26,734 bases of DNA. It comes from Zancudomyces culisetae (Eukaryota; Kickxellomycota; Harpellomycetes; Harpellales; Legeriomycetaceae). The position numbers and the translations under genes were made by a program. Under the pieces are notes generated by a model, which had not been told where the DNA came from, made no database searches, and saw only the letters and a program-made list of their open reading frames with translations. This document shows, one piece after another, positions 1-9,751 of this stretch (the first letter of the stretch is position 1; each line of letters starts with the position of its first letter). The DNA lies in NCBI GenBank assembly GCA_001969505.1, contig LSSK01001611.1, positions 1 through 26,734 on the forward strand, written 5' to 3'.

Positions 1-2046
1 GAACAGTTAGCACATACTTTGGCACGCAAGAAGGCACGGAAGCGTGGAAATGTATTGGTGGACTATAACCGAGATATTCCATTTGCAAAAGCGCCATTGC
101 CGGGGTTTTATGATACAAATGAGGAATTAATAAAAGATTCCAAGAGTAGCACTAGTCGCAGTCGTGGCTCTGCTAGTGGTTCAGTGTCATTGAGTGAAGT
201 TGAAGAAAAGAAAAAATGGGAACTTGAACAGGAACTCGAGGAACAACAAGATGCAGAAAAGGGAAAAGGAAAAGCAAAAGGAAAAGGAAAGGGCAAAGAA
301 AAGGCAAAAGAACGTGATGAACAAGAGCGGCAGGAACGTGCAATGGCATACTTGCAGGCTAAACTTAACAAACAAGCAGTCGAGAAGGAGCAGCTTGATC
401 GTCTATACAACCGACCCAGACTGGACCTACCAGCTCCACAAGTCAGCGACACAGAAATGGAGACAATTGTCAAGTTGGCGCAGCAAGGTGAGAGTGCACA
501 GCAGCTGGTTGGCAGTGGAAGTAACCAAAAAAACGAAGAAGAAGAAAACAGCGATATTGGTGGTAGTAGCAATGTGGCGGGAAATTTGTTGTTGGGTAGT
601 TATTCTAAAAAGGCCAAAGTAGACCAGATTCTTTCATCTGCGCAAAAGGTCGATAAAAACACAGTAATGGTTGAGGCTATGAATCTGGTCGGATTGACAG
701 CACAGCAGACACCATTGCTGGGTGAAGAAAACACACCATTGCATACTCAACTAGGTACTGGATATACTGGAATCACTCCACGCTCATCAGTTACACAGAC
801 TCCAAGCTATCTGTCAACATCAACCGTGTCTACAACCGATGCTGTATCTGGACAGAGGCGGGAATCGAGCCAACAAACACCCTCGGTTAGAGATGAATTT
901 GGTCTTAACACGCCCAGACAGTCTGCAACAAGTTATTTGCAGACAAAGAAAAACCCATCCCTAATGATTTCTCGGGCATTGATGAATTTGCCAAAACCCA
1001 AAAACCAGTTTGAAATAATTGTGCCTCATTCTGAAGATGAACAGTCAGGCGATTCGCAAACTATGCAAGTTGATGGGAATGATTATGGTAACAGTGAGCA
1101 AGATATGGAAATTGTACATAAACAACAACTTGCTAAGCAACGCAAACTTGAACAGCAAATACAGAACCGACGTTCAACACCCATAAAACGTGGATTACCA
1201 AGACCTTCTATCTTTCAATCACTTATACCTGATACTAATACTGGTTCCCACTCTTCCAAGGTTAATTCTAGCAGTGGAGCAGGGAGTGTTGATGATGTCG
1301 CGCGTGATTTGTTACAAAAATTCTCATCTATACAGCAGCTGCAACAGCAACAACAGCAACAGTCCAATGCAAAGGTTAGAACAACTGCTGATGGCAATGA
1401 TGTAGCTCTGCGAATGATTGATGCCGAAATGGCATTGTTAGTAGCTAACGACTGTACCGTCAGTTCCGAACCTTCGTTTTCTACCAACAGTCAATTTGGA
1501 AACCTGGATGTATTTGAGGATAAGGAGTTGCAAGCAGCTCGTGGCTTGATTACCGAACAACTGGCTACTGAGTATCCCAACACGTCTGATTTTTCCAATT
1601 CACATACACACAGTACCATTGGCTCTACTGCTGATATAGAAGAGAACAAGAAATTGCTTGCTAGTAGACAAAAGACAATGATTGAAATGGCTCAACAAGC
1701 CAACAAACTGGAGAAAAAATTACATGTTGTGTTGGGTGGATATGAACGATTGAGTCAACAGAAGGCCTCTTCTTCTTTTTCAAATACCAATACCAATACC
1801 AACTCTGCTAATAATAATAATAATAATAATGGCGGTGGCAAGTTGTATGAACTTTTTAATTTGTATGAAAATACCGTTATGCAACTCCGTTCATTCCATG
1901 CTCTTCATACCAACGAACTTAATGTTGGTATTCCAGTTCGTGTTGCTGACTTGACTGAGCGTGTTCAGCAACTTGCACATACTGAGCGGACGTTACAGCA
2001 GCGATATGCCGATCTTTTGAGCACTAGGAATGGATTATTGGAGTAA
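1..2046 (+). CDS. CEF1: Pre-mRNA splicing factor CEF1/CDC5, 5'-truncated by window edge
   Basis: Core component of the Prp19/NineTeen complex, which activates the spliceosome in the nucleus. The frame is open from base 1, and position 19 is a TTG inside the gene, so the true start lies upstream. The visible 681 residues begin just after the two N-terminal Myb repeats, which are missing. The family's signature GVDYN..IPF..PAPGFYDT-like segment is seen as VDYNRDIPFAKAPLPGFYDT at about residues 20-40. A highly charged coiled coil with a KG/KE-rich tract follows (about 65-130), then the conserved L-PAPQ-SD-E block (about 142-153). TP-rich motifs (NTPLHT, TPR, QTPS; about 245-310) are typical Prp19-complex and kinase-target features. 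A Q-run (about 447-455), an N-run (about 605-612) and a C-terminal helical region complete it. No intron is visible in this part. Low-complexity runs make it longer than the S. cerevisiae protein. Identification is firm. Confidence 0.93.
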   Translation, partial: EQLAHTLARKKARKRGNVLVDYNRDIPFAKAPLPGFYDTNEELIKDSKSSTSRSRGSASGSVSLSEVEEKKKWELEQELEEQQDAEKGKGKAKGKGKGKEKAKERDEQERQERAMAYLQAKLNKQAVEKEQLDRLYNRPRLDLPAPQVSDTEMETIVKLAQQGESAQQLVGSGSNQKNEEEENSDIGGSSNVAGNLLLGSYSKKAKVDQILSSAQKVDKNTVMVEAMNLVGLTAQQTPLLGEENTPLHTQLGTGYTGITPRSSVTQTPSYLSTSTVSTTDAVSGQRRESSQQTPSVRDEFGLNTPRQSATSYLQTKKNPSLMISRALMNLPKPKNQFEIIVPHSEDEQSGDSQTMQVDGNDYGNSEQDMEIVHKQQLAKQRKLEQQIQNRRSTPIKRGLPRPSIFQSLIPDTNTGSHSSKVNSSSGAGSVDDVARDLLQKFSSIQQLQQQQQQQSNAKVRTTADGNDVALRMIDAEMALLVANDCTVSSEPSFSTNSQFGNLDVFEDKELQAARGLITEQLATEYPNTSDFSNSHTHSTIGSTADIEENKKLLASRQKTMIEMAQQANKLEKKLHVVLGGYERLSQQKASSSFSNTNTNTNSANNNNNNNGGGKLYELFNLYENTVMQLRSFHALHTNELNVGIPVRVADLTERVQQLAHTERTLQQRYADLLSTRNGLLE

Positions 2047-2737
2047 TCAAACCTTCCGCCCCCCTCTCTCTCTCTCTTTTTTTTATTGTGGTTTTTATGG
2101 TCTTTTTTCTGGTTTTGTTTGATGATTGTATTGTGGTCATGTGTAGTTTTTTTAATATATTTTTTGTTTTTCATCCTGTTATAAAGCATACTTTTTGTAA
2201 TGTTTGGTAAGTTATATTGTGGTTGTATTGAGAATCTTGTAACTATGGATTGTTTTAGATTCACATGATTTTGCTATTCAAAATCAATAATACTTTTTAA
2301 TCCCAAAACCCACACACATCCCCCCTCCCCCTCTCCCCTTTTACCAGTACTTTGTATAATTTTTTTTATTAAAAAGTATCAAAGTATATTATATAACAGC
2401 AACAACCAAGACACGACTAAACTCAAAGAGGACAACGATAGGGTAATCCAAGTACAATGCAGAAATAAGAAAGTTGAAATTCAACAGTTTTTTTTTTCCA
2501 CATTTCATTACTCTTGTTTTTTGATTCCTCCCTGTTTTCTTTTTGTTTTTGATTTTCTTTCTTTTCTTTTTTTTTTACATTTACCTTTGGACAAACCTAT
2601 TCGGATACAAAGAAAGTAAATTTTTAATAAAAAAAAACGATAAGAACGAGGCGATCAAGAGGGGAGAGTAAATCACTGTGAAAGTATACTATTCAAAATA
2701 TTATAATAAAAAAAAGTCATAAAGATAGATATATCAA
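2047..2737. other. Intergenic: CEF1 3' end and promoter of the transporter gene
   Basis: A C/CT-rich tract followed by a T-run (about 2058-2083) directly follows the CEF1 stop, and many poly(T) and poly(A) tracts follow. This is consistent with a 3' UTR and then a yeast-type nucleosome-poor promoter. No reading frame, RNA gene or repeat worth naming was seen. Confidence 0.5.
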
Positions 2738-5122
2738 ATGGATAACAATACTAAAGGAATCATTCTAGTTCTACTTGTGGTTACACTATGGGTGACTTCA
2801 TCCTTTTTTATTAGCGTAAGTCTTACTGGGGAGTTCTTTTTTTTAAAATTTAAATTTAAATTTAAACTAATATTGATTGTTATATTCAATTCTTATATTC
2901 ATACTTTTATACCATGAACTTTTAATACTTAGCACTTATTTGAAAACGATAACGATAACGACAAACTACTCGTCCCATTTACAAAACCCTACTTCATCAC
3001 ATACTTGAACACAAGCTCCTTCACTATATTTCTACTCGTACATCGTATCTCGAACCGGTTTCGTCACACCTATCAGAATGTCCACTTACAAAACTACCAA
3101 GTGCAATCGGCTGGCACTTTACCCACCATTATTGGTGGAGAATATCTAACGTTTATGGAGGTAAAACCCTTGTTTACTTTTTTTCTTTTTTTGTTGTTGT
3201 TCTTCTTCTTCTTTTTCTTTTTTCGCCTTTAATACTGTGATTTCCGATGGTATATCTAATATCAATGATTATATCCATTAGCTGTTTGTGAACTTCGGTC
3301 TGAAATTCACTTTATTACGTTACTTTGCCAACGCCTTTCAGACCGCTTCGTTAATATATACCAGTGTATCTGTATCGGCAATTCTAACCAGTACCAGTGG
3401 CCTTTTTACGCTACTGTTTTCTGTAATGTTTGGAATTGACTCGTTTAATTACAAAAAGATCTCTTGTGTTCTCTTGTCGTAAGTTCATCATAAATAAACC
3501 ACTATATGATATGATATGATTTGATTTGACTTTATATTTTTCTTTTTTCACACTTTTTTGTTTCTTGTTTCTTGCGTCTTGCCTTTGGTACCTTTATTAT
3601 ATTTTTATGGAAACTAACTTGTATAAATATGCAAATATTGTTTGTAGAATCTTTGGAATATACCTGGTAACCACATCTATACACAACAACAACAACAATA
3701 TAGGTGCTAATGATCAAACAGCCGTCAATAATCAAGTGGAAAACAACAGTCTGTACCACCTTTTGTTGGGAAACTTCTTAGCACTATCTAGTGCGGTATT
3801 GTATGGGTTATATGCTGTATTAATAAAACTAAACTCTCATTGTAGTTCCTGTCTAGTTTTACATACAGAACAACAACAACAAGAACAACAAGAACAACAA
3901 GAACGAGAACAAGAACGAGAACAAGAGCAACGACTACGACAGCAGCAGGTATACGAATATCAACCATCTCCGGTACTTTTATCATCAATACTGCAACGGA
4001 ATAACGGTAATAGCGGCCATAATTTTCAACAAGACCAAGAAAGCCAAACTTTGATAGTATCAACATCAACATCAACATCAGCAACCGGAACTCAAGACCA
4101 AGGCCAAGGCCACATAGAAAGTAATGACAGTGAAAACGAGAGTTTTACCAAGTCTTCAACTTCATATATCTACCTTTCAGTACATGCACTAATAGAAAAG
4201 CTGAAATTTATATTTACTGCAAATTTTGTACACTACCCTGAGTCTCGTCTATTACCAATACAGATTCCCAAGGCGGCACTGGCTAGTCTAACATGTACAA
4301 AGTGCGATTCTGTCATTATCAGCGGTACCAATGCCGAGAGTGATATTCACAGCAATCGAGATAGAAATGATAATTATAGTGAAAGTCATTTACGTGGATA
4401 TTCGCAAGAACAGCTTCACCAAGATCATGAGTACCATAGTGGACAGAATGGAGCGCAGAGTGAGAAATCGACTAATCCCCTGCTATTTCTGGGCTGTGTT
4501 GGTCTTTGCTGTTTGCTTTTTTACTGGCCAATACTTGTACTACTTGATGTCTTGGGAATTGAGTCACTACCGACCCACTCGGCCCAACCCATTAACGATA
4601 CTACCACCACCTCTGCTTTTGATGGCGGGAGTTCTGGTTTTATCATTACTGTGGTCTTACTTCTTCTTAATGCGTTTATGGGTGCTTGTCTGTCCGAATT
4701 TCTGTGGCTGCGAGCGGTTATTCTTACTAGCCCACTAAAAGTCACACTAGGATTGTCATTATCAGTAAGTTTGTTCATTAATCTTAATTTTTTCTCTTTT
4801 CCGTATACTTTTGTACCATCATTAACGATCTTCTCTCACTCACACATACTCTTTGTAAATGATAATGAACACACAAATCATTGTCGCAGGTGATAGTGAA
4901 AAAGAGTTGCCCAAAGAGCGTCGGTTAGGAGTGGTGATATCCTTATTTCGGCGTGCATTTGATGTATCAAAATGTTGCTGAAGCTACTAAAAAAAAAAAA
5001 AAACATCTATCCTATAGATTCCCATAAGTATTCTTATCGACGTACTTTTCAAAAGTGTGGTGTACGACTCGTTGTTTTATATTGGAACCCTCCTAATTAC
5101 CTTCGGATTTTTTGTATTGTAA
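2738..5122 (+). CDS. SLC35F/THI74-like (YML018C family) membrane transporter, five exons
   Basis: Exons 2738-2815, 2933-3160, 3282-3478, 3648-4764 and 5018-5122 join in frame to 574 residues. Introns start GTAAG or GTAAA and end TAG; branch-like CTAAT/ACTAAC/TACTAA motifs precede the acceptors. The product is a multi-span drug/metabolite-transporter (EamA superfamily) protein of the SLC35F/DUF914 group, in yeast represented by the vacuolar YML018C and THI74. Matching signs are TM1 with TLWVTSSFFI, PYFITYLNTSSF, the SLIYTSVSVSAILTSTSGLFTL segment typical of the family (exon 3), a second TM half (exon 4) and a last TM with FYIGTLLITFGFFVL (exon 5). Between two TM blocks sits a roughly 200-residue insertion (about 235-440) rich in Q, E, N, S and T, absent from usual family members. 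The substrate is unknown; thiamine-related transport is only suggested by the THI74 relationship. Confidence 0.85.
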
Positions 5123-7011
5123 ATGCTGAAACACTGGGCTCACACATCCGAGTATATATGACAACCAGACTATTCACATGTTTTCTTTTCGTTTTTTTTT
5201 CCAAGATCCGGTATTTTTTGATGCTTTTGCAACTATTAACTCCTTTGCGGTAATGGGTTCAGAGGGAAAGCCTAGCCAGTTTGTATTCCCAATCTTTTGC
5301 AAATGCTAATATGGCTACCCTATCCCAACCCAATTTCTTTTTATGTTATCAAGCTGTTGCTGTATTTGTAAACTCACACAAGGATTGTAGCAAGTAACCA
5401 AACATTATTTTTCAGCTATTAACTTTGTCTTTTTTGTCTTTATTATCGCGTTTTATGCAATTTAAAAGTTCTTTGATTCGAACATTTTACAAATTATTAC
5501 TGAAATGCAAAACATCAACTAAGCTGATTATGGTCTGATCCTTTTTAGAGCGATTTTGTGGTTATTACGAGACTTTTTTATTGGTGTAATTTGATTAAAA
5601 ATCGCCATTACTCATCTCAAATCGCTGCTGATATTTTTATCTTGCTCCTCCCCTACCCATTCTAGAGATTTTTTTAAACAGCTGACTTCTCTCATTTTCC
5701 CTCATCCCTCATCCCTCATCCCTCATTCTCCTCTCTCAAAGCGGTCTTTAGTCTGTCTGTTAATGTTTTTACGCTTGTTTCTTGTTTCAGAGTCTGATAG
5801 GTAACAGATTGGAGAAAGAGGGATCTAATGCTACCATATGAATCTGTTTAGCTCTAATTCAAGGGCTAGACTAAAGCGCACTTCATCAAACGCTTGCTAA
5901 CAATGGTTGTGTTGTATGGACATTACCACTACCTTACAAACCCTGTTGGTGTGATTACACTGTGGTACTTGACATGCACTTGTACTCGTACTTCAATACT
6001 ATGTATCCTTGTTTATTTTGGTTTGTTCTACTTTTTGTAGGTGGTGTTAGATGCAAAACATTAATAGTGACAACAACAGCAAAAGGACATCAAAATAACA
6101 CTTCTTCCTCTACTCAGTATGATTTCACTCTATTTTTAATTATCTTTATCACGAAAGTTCATGGCGATGCAGTAGTCAGCATACCGCAAAGAAAGATGCT
6201 AGATCCGATATATTTTTTCTACTTGGTCTTTTTACGCAACCATAAACGTACACTGAAACCACTTTTTTATCCCCTCCTGTTTATCTTATCACACTTTTAG
6301 TTCATCTTTTAACCGCACATAGAGAGCAGACACTCTTCTGTGTTCAAAGTACAAGATATACATTCAAAGGAAACGCTCCAGATAATGAGAAAACTCGCTG
6401 CCAAACCACCCCACATGTGTTGCTTAAACCAAATAATGGCATTGTTAGGCAAATAAAAACTGCGTGTTTAGCAAATAAGGTTGAATGAAAACATTCGCCT
6501 CCCATTTTACTTATCAATTCTCTTTTTTTCCATACCCGATTTGCTATTTAGCTAAAGTAAAAAAAACAATTATAATAGTAATTTTTTTTATCTATTCCAC
6601 ACATTTCAGCAAAAAAAAATGCTAAATAATAACAAAAAAAACGGCAACATTTTTTTTTTGCCCATTAATTTGTGCTAATCTAACGCCATTAAAATTTTTT
6701 TATCAATTTTTAATTTTTTTAACTTTTTTTTTCGCAGACAGCACACCAAAGAGGAGTGAAATAAATAACTCTTTTTAATATACTATTTTTAAAAAGAATA
6801 AGACAATTTATACGAACAGAAAAACAAATCGAGACTGGTAAATTTTCATCTACTTTATGCCTTTATATTTATACCATATTTTAGATTCATCATCCTTGAC
6901 CAATTCACTGATTCTGTCTTGTACACCCTCAAATAGGTCTGTCCTGAGTTTTTTCAAAAGTAGTCAGTAAAACAAATTAATTAAAAGAAAAATCAAACAA
7001 TATCGACAAAG
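5123..7011. other. Long gene-poor intergenic stretch upstream of COX6
   Basis: 1.9 kb with only short chance reading frames (longest about 112 codons at 5962-6300, without recognisable motifs). It holds a four-copy 7-bp repeat near 5.7 kb and, from about 6540 to 6770, dense alternating runs of 7-11 A or T. A CCAAT pentamer (6900-6904) lies about 110 bp before the COX6 ATG and could serve a HAP-type activator of respiratory genes, but the motif is short. A TATA-like ATATTTATA segment lies near 6863-6875. Confidence 0.5.
5699..5726 (+). repeat. Four perfect tandem copies of CCCTCAT
   Basis: A short heptanucleotide minisatellite of four exact units within a C/T-rich stretch of non-coding DNA. 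No function is apparent. Confidence 0.8.
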
Positions 7012-7760
7012 ATGAACGCTGCTCGTTTGGCACTCAAGAAATCTGTTATGGCTTCAGTAAGCCGACCAATTTCACGCATCCAATATGCAGGTACGAATCT
7101 TTCATTAATTTATAGATAGCAAATAATTCGTCTCTGTGCGGATTTATGCTTTTTTATTTTAAAAAGAGAGAGAGAGGGAGTGTGTGTGTGTGTATGTGTT
7201 AGAATTTTTTTGAATATTACTTCTCGACCTTTTGTACATTTGGAAAAGGCACGCTGTTGATGCCATCTACCAAACTGAGGTCAGAAAAAGTGATAAAATT
7301 GGAATTCAGCCCTAAACGAGACTTTATTAGCAAAAAAATGATTATCATTATATGGCTCATCAGTACTATATTGGTTTGCGACTTTTCTTTATATTTTATG
7401 TACTAATGCATATCATTTCAACATAACTTAGCTCCAAGAATGTATTCTACTGGACATGAAGAAACATACGAAGAATTCACCAACAGATACGTCAAGTTCT
7501 TTGAAAACGTCGATGACCAATTCGAGTTGCGCAGAGGTCTGAACAACTGTTTCTCATACGATCTTGTTCCAGATGTCACTGTTTGCGAAGCTGCCTTGCG
7601 CGCTGCCCGTCGCATTGATGACTATGCCACCGGTGTTAGAGTCTTTGATGCTTTGAAAGCCAAAGTTGACTCCTCCTCCCAATACTCCCAATTCCTTGAT
7701 GCCTTGAGGCCAGTAAAGGATGAGCTCGGTATCCTTACCTCTGATGAAATGAACCTTTAA
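7012..7760 (+). CDS. COX6: Cytochrome c oxidase subunit 6 (mammalian COX5A)
   Basis: Exons 7012-7090 and 7432-7760 (341-bp intron, GTACGA..TTAG, with TACTAAT 30 bp before the acceptor) give 135 residues. This is a nuclear-encoded structural subunit of mitochondrial complex IV, located on the matrix side. Residues 1-26 (MNAARLALKKSVMASVSRPI...) are basic, serine-rich and lack acids, as expected for a mitochondrial presequence. The mature part begins near YSTGHEETYEEF and carries the family blocks FTNRYVKFFENVDDQFELRR, GLNNCFSYDLVPD, AALRAARRIDDYATGVRVF and a C-terminal KDELGI. The length is close to the 148 residues of the yeast protein. The intron contains AG and TG microsatellites (7165-7200). 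ATG at 7012 is the first in frame after the leader. Identification is firm. Confidence 0.96.
7165..7200 (+). repeat. (AG)n then (TG)n microsatellite in the COX6 intron
   Basis: Six or more AG units followed by a TG run, lying about 75 bp inside the 5' end of the COX6 intron, well away from branch site and acceptor. Likely length-polymorphic. Confidence 0.75.
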
Positions 7761-8609
7761 TTTTCTTTTAAAAGTTTTAAAACCAACGTTATTTTGATAA
7801 TTCTCCTTAAACATGCTTTTTTTTCTGTTCATTTCACTACTTTTAACCTTTTGGAGCTTTTTTTTTATGACCTTATCGAGAAGGGATGAAAAGAACACTG
7901 CATTTAACCGCCGCCCCTTTCAAGATTTTTTTGATCATTCTTTTTTTGGTGCCCAAAAACAAGTAAAATAATGGAAATTTCTTTAGTACTAAATGGGCGT
8001 GCAGTAACATTATTGCATTTGTTTTCTGAAGTGAAGTTTATATTCCATATCTTTGAAGAAAATTACTTGTGCTATTATCGAAAGCAGCGTAAAAAGATAG
8101 ACGTACACATTTTATCGACAGTACGTCTATCAGCTTTACATTCACTCTTTGTTATAGTTTTTGAGCTTGAAATTGTAACAATTGATTATACTGGCGCTTA
8201 TCATTGTTGTTTCACCAAACTAGACAAAAAAAGTCAATACACGACGACATATTAAGAAAAGCCAAACACATTTTGAAAAATACTTGATGAAAAGATGCAC
8301 CCAGTTATACAACTCTGTGGTAGACGTGTGTGGTGCTAGTTTAAGAAGGTTACCTCGCTTTTTCTTGGTTTTCCATCCTTTAACTAATCTTCTTGATTAT
8401 GGTAATGTCATACCATATCATATATGGTTCATAAATCATAAATTATTAATAATTTAACTCCATGTCAAAAGTGGTTGCCTAGGCTTAACAGCATTTGCCT
8501 CGTGAGGCTGTGTACCTCACTCTTGATTATCATTCTTTACACTCATTGTGAAAGTGGTAATTATTTGAGCCCATGTTGCTTACAAATTAATTCGATTTCA
8601 TTTAACTGA

Positions 8610-8616
8610 TTACTAA
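8610..8616 (+). promoter_or_regulatory. Candidate Yap1-type stress response element upstream of GST
   Basis: TTACTAA matches the yeast YRE consensus TKACTMA and lies about 230 bp before the GST start. TGACTAA at 8767-8773 is a second match but falls downstream of the TATA-like box. Such heptamers occur often by chance in AT-rich DNA; the support is mainly that fungal GST genes are classic Yap1 targets. Confidence 0.3.
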
Positions 8617-8758
8617 TTTCTGTTTTTGTGCTAATTCTTGCCACCTTCCAATAAAACTTCCTGAAATAAAAGTTAACGAGAATCCAGATTTTTTTTCTCC
8701 GCTCATTTGCTTGTTTTTTTTTTTGGTACATCTAGCTGGATTGCTCATATGAAAAATG

Positions 8759-8767
8759 TATATAAAT
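8759..8767 (+). promoter_or_regulatory. TATA box of the GST gene
   Basis: TATATAAAT about 80 bp before the ATG at 8843, followed by an A-rich leader that ends in a run of A directly before the start codon. This is a typical TATA-type inducible yeast promoter arrangement. Confidence 0.5.
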
Positions 8768-8842
8768 GACTAAAAGAATTATACAGCAACAGTCTGTTTC
8801 ACAGTTAGATATTTTTTATCACTAAATACAAAAAAAATAAAA

Positions 8843-9538
8843 ATGGCGCAGTTTAGCAGAGAGTTATTAACATTTTACAGCTACCGCACTTGTCCCTTTT
8901 GCCACAGAGCCGCCATCGCATTGAAAGAAGCCAAGGTTCCTTACGAGAAAGTGGAAATCAACCTCAAACAACGCCCAGAATGGTACAAGAGGGATATCAA
9001 CCCATCTAACAAGGTTCCCGCGTTTAGACTCCCTGAGAGCGGAAGAAATGGTGGTGAAATCATTGTTGAATCACTCATAGCAGCAGAGTATGTAGCAGAC
9101 CTCAAGCCCGAAAGCAAGCTGATGCCAGTTGACGCGTTGGAGCGGGCCAAAGTGAGATTTTTTATCGAATCTTCTAGCAGAATTGTTACCCAGTTCAACC
9201 AGGTACTCAAGGGTAAGCCTGAAAACCGGCGTGCAGAGTGGGAAAAGGGTGTTGATGTCCTTCGGGAACTAAACATGCTTATGGAGAAGCAGTCATCAGC
9301 TGGGCCGTACTTCCTGGGAAAGGATTTTTCTATGGCAGATCTGGTACTTATACCAATGCTTGATCGCCTGGAACTCATCGGGTCGTTCTTTGACTTCAAG
9401 CTTGATTCAAGTGATCCCACTATCTCTCGGGTCATTGAGTGGAGCAAGGCATGTAGAAGCAGAGAGAGCTACAAGGAGACTGTAGCAACCCGAGAGGAAA
9501 TGGTTGAACATTATGAGCCCTTGATTTCCAAAGAGTAG
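8843..9538 (+). CDS. Omega-class-like glutathione transferase / thiol transferase
   Basis: Single-exon 231-residue protein; a cytosolic GST would normally be 200-250 residues. An N-terminal thioredoxin fold (about 8-85) carries C17-P-F-C20 in the catalytic position, NKVPAF with the cis-proline P59, and E76-S77, the pair that binds the gamma-glutamyl part of glutathione. A helical C-terminal domain (about 95-225) includes the GPYFLGKDFSMADLVLIPML N-capping/core segment typical of all GSTs. The cysteine active site predicts thiol transferase, dehydroascorbate or glutathionyl-reductase chemistry rather than aromatic conjugation; this is inferred from the family. The CPFC motif retains both cysteines of a glutaredoxin-type site, whereas many omega GSTs keep only the first. 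A TATA box and Yap1-like sites precede it, fitting stress induction. The exact physiological substrate is unknown. Confidence 0.85.
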   Translation: MAQFSRELLTFYSYRTCPFCHRAAIALKEAKVPYEKVEINLKQRPEWYKRDINPSNKVPAFRLPESGRNGGEIIVESLIAAEYVADLKPESKLMPVDALERAKVRFFIESSSRIVTQFNQVLKGKPENRRAEWEKGVDVLRELNMLMEKQSSAGPYFLGKDFSMADLVLIPMLDRLELIGSFFDFKLDSSDPTISRVIEWSKACRSRESYKETVATREEMVEHYEPLISKE

Positions 9539-9751
9539 TTTTGTTTACTACTAGGCCTGGACTTTTGCAATCCCTTGGTGTTTTGTTTCCTGATGAGAAG
9601 GTCGAATAACTGTACCGATGCTGACAGTTTTAGACTTTTATTTACAAATTTTTATTGTATTGATAATTCAGAATGCTTATAAAAAAAATAAAAAAAGTAT
9701 ATATTTTAACATTTATTTATACAAGTAACCCAAGAAATGGTTAGTGTGCAT

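Larger units (their letters stand above)
7761..8842. other. Intergenic between COX6 and the GST gene
   Basis: 1.1 kb. A 94-codon frame at 7971-8255 has no homology signal I recognise and is AT-driven. The distal part is the GST promoter: TTACTAA at 8610-8616 and TGACTAA at 8767-8773 resemble Yap1-type oxidative stress sites, and a TATATAAAT box lies at about 8759-8767. No RNA gene seen. Confidence 0.5.

Noticed and set aside
4890-4980. Exon 5 of the transporter beginning at the CAG acceptor at 4889
   Set aside because: Every phase compatible with exon 4 hits a stop quickly; the TATAG acceptor at 5017 continues the family's last membrane span in frame.
5962-6300. 112-codon plus-strand frame between the transporter and COX6
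   Set aside because: Hydrophobic, AT-driven composition, no recognisable domain, no splice partners; most likely chance in a non-coding stretch.
7091-7431. C/D-box snoRNA inside the long COX6 intron
   Set aside because: Only imperfect C-like and D-like boxes with wrong spacing; no terminal stem.
7971-8255. 94-codon frame after COX6
   Set aside because: No motif, no promoter signature; AT-rich chance frame.
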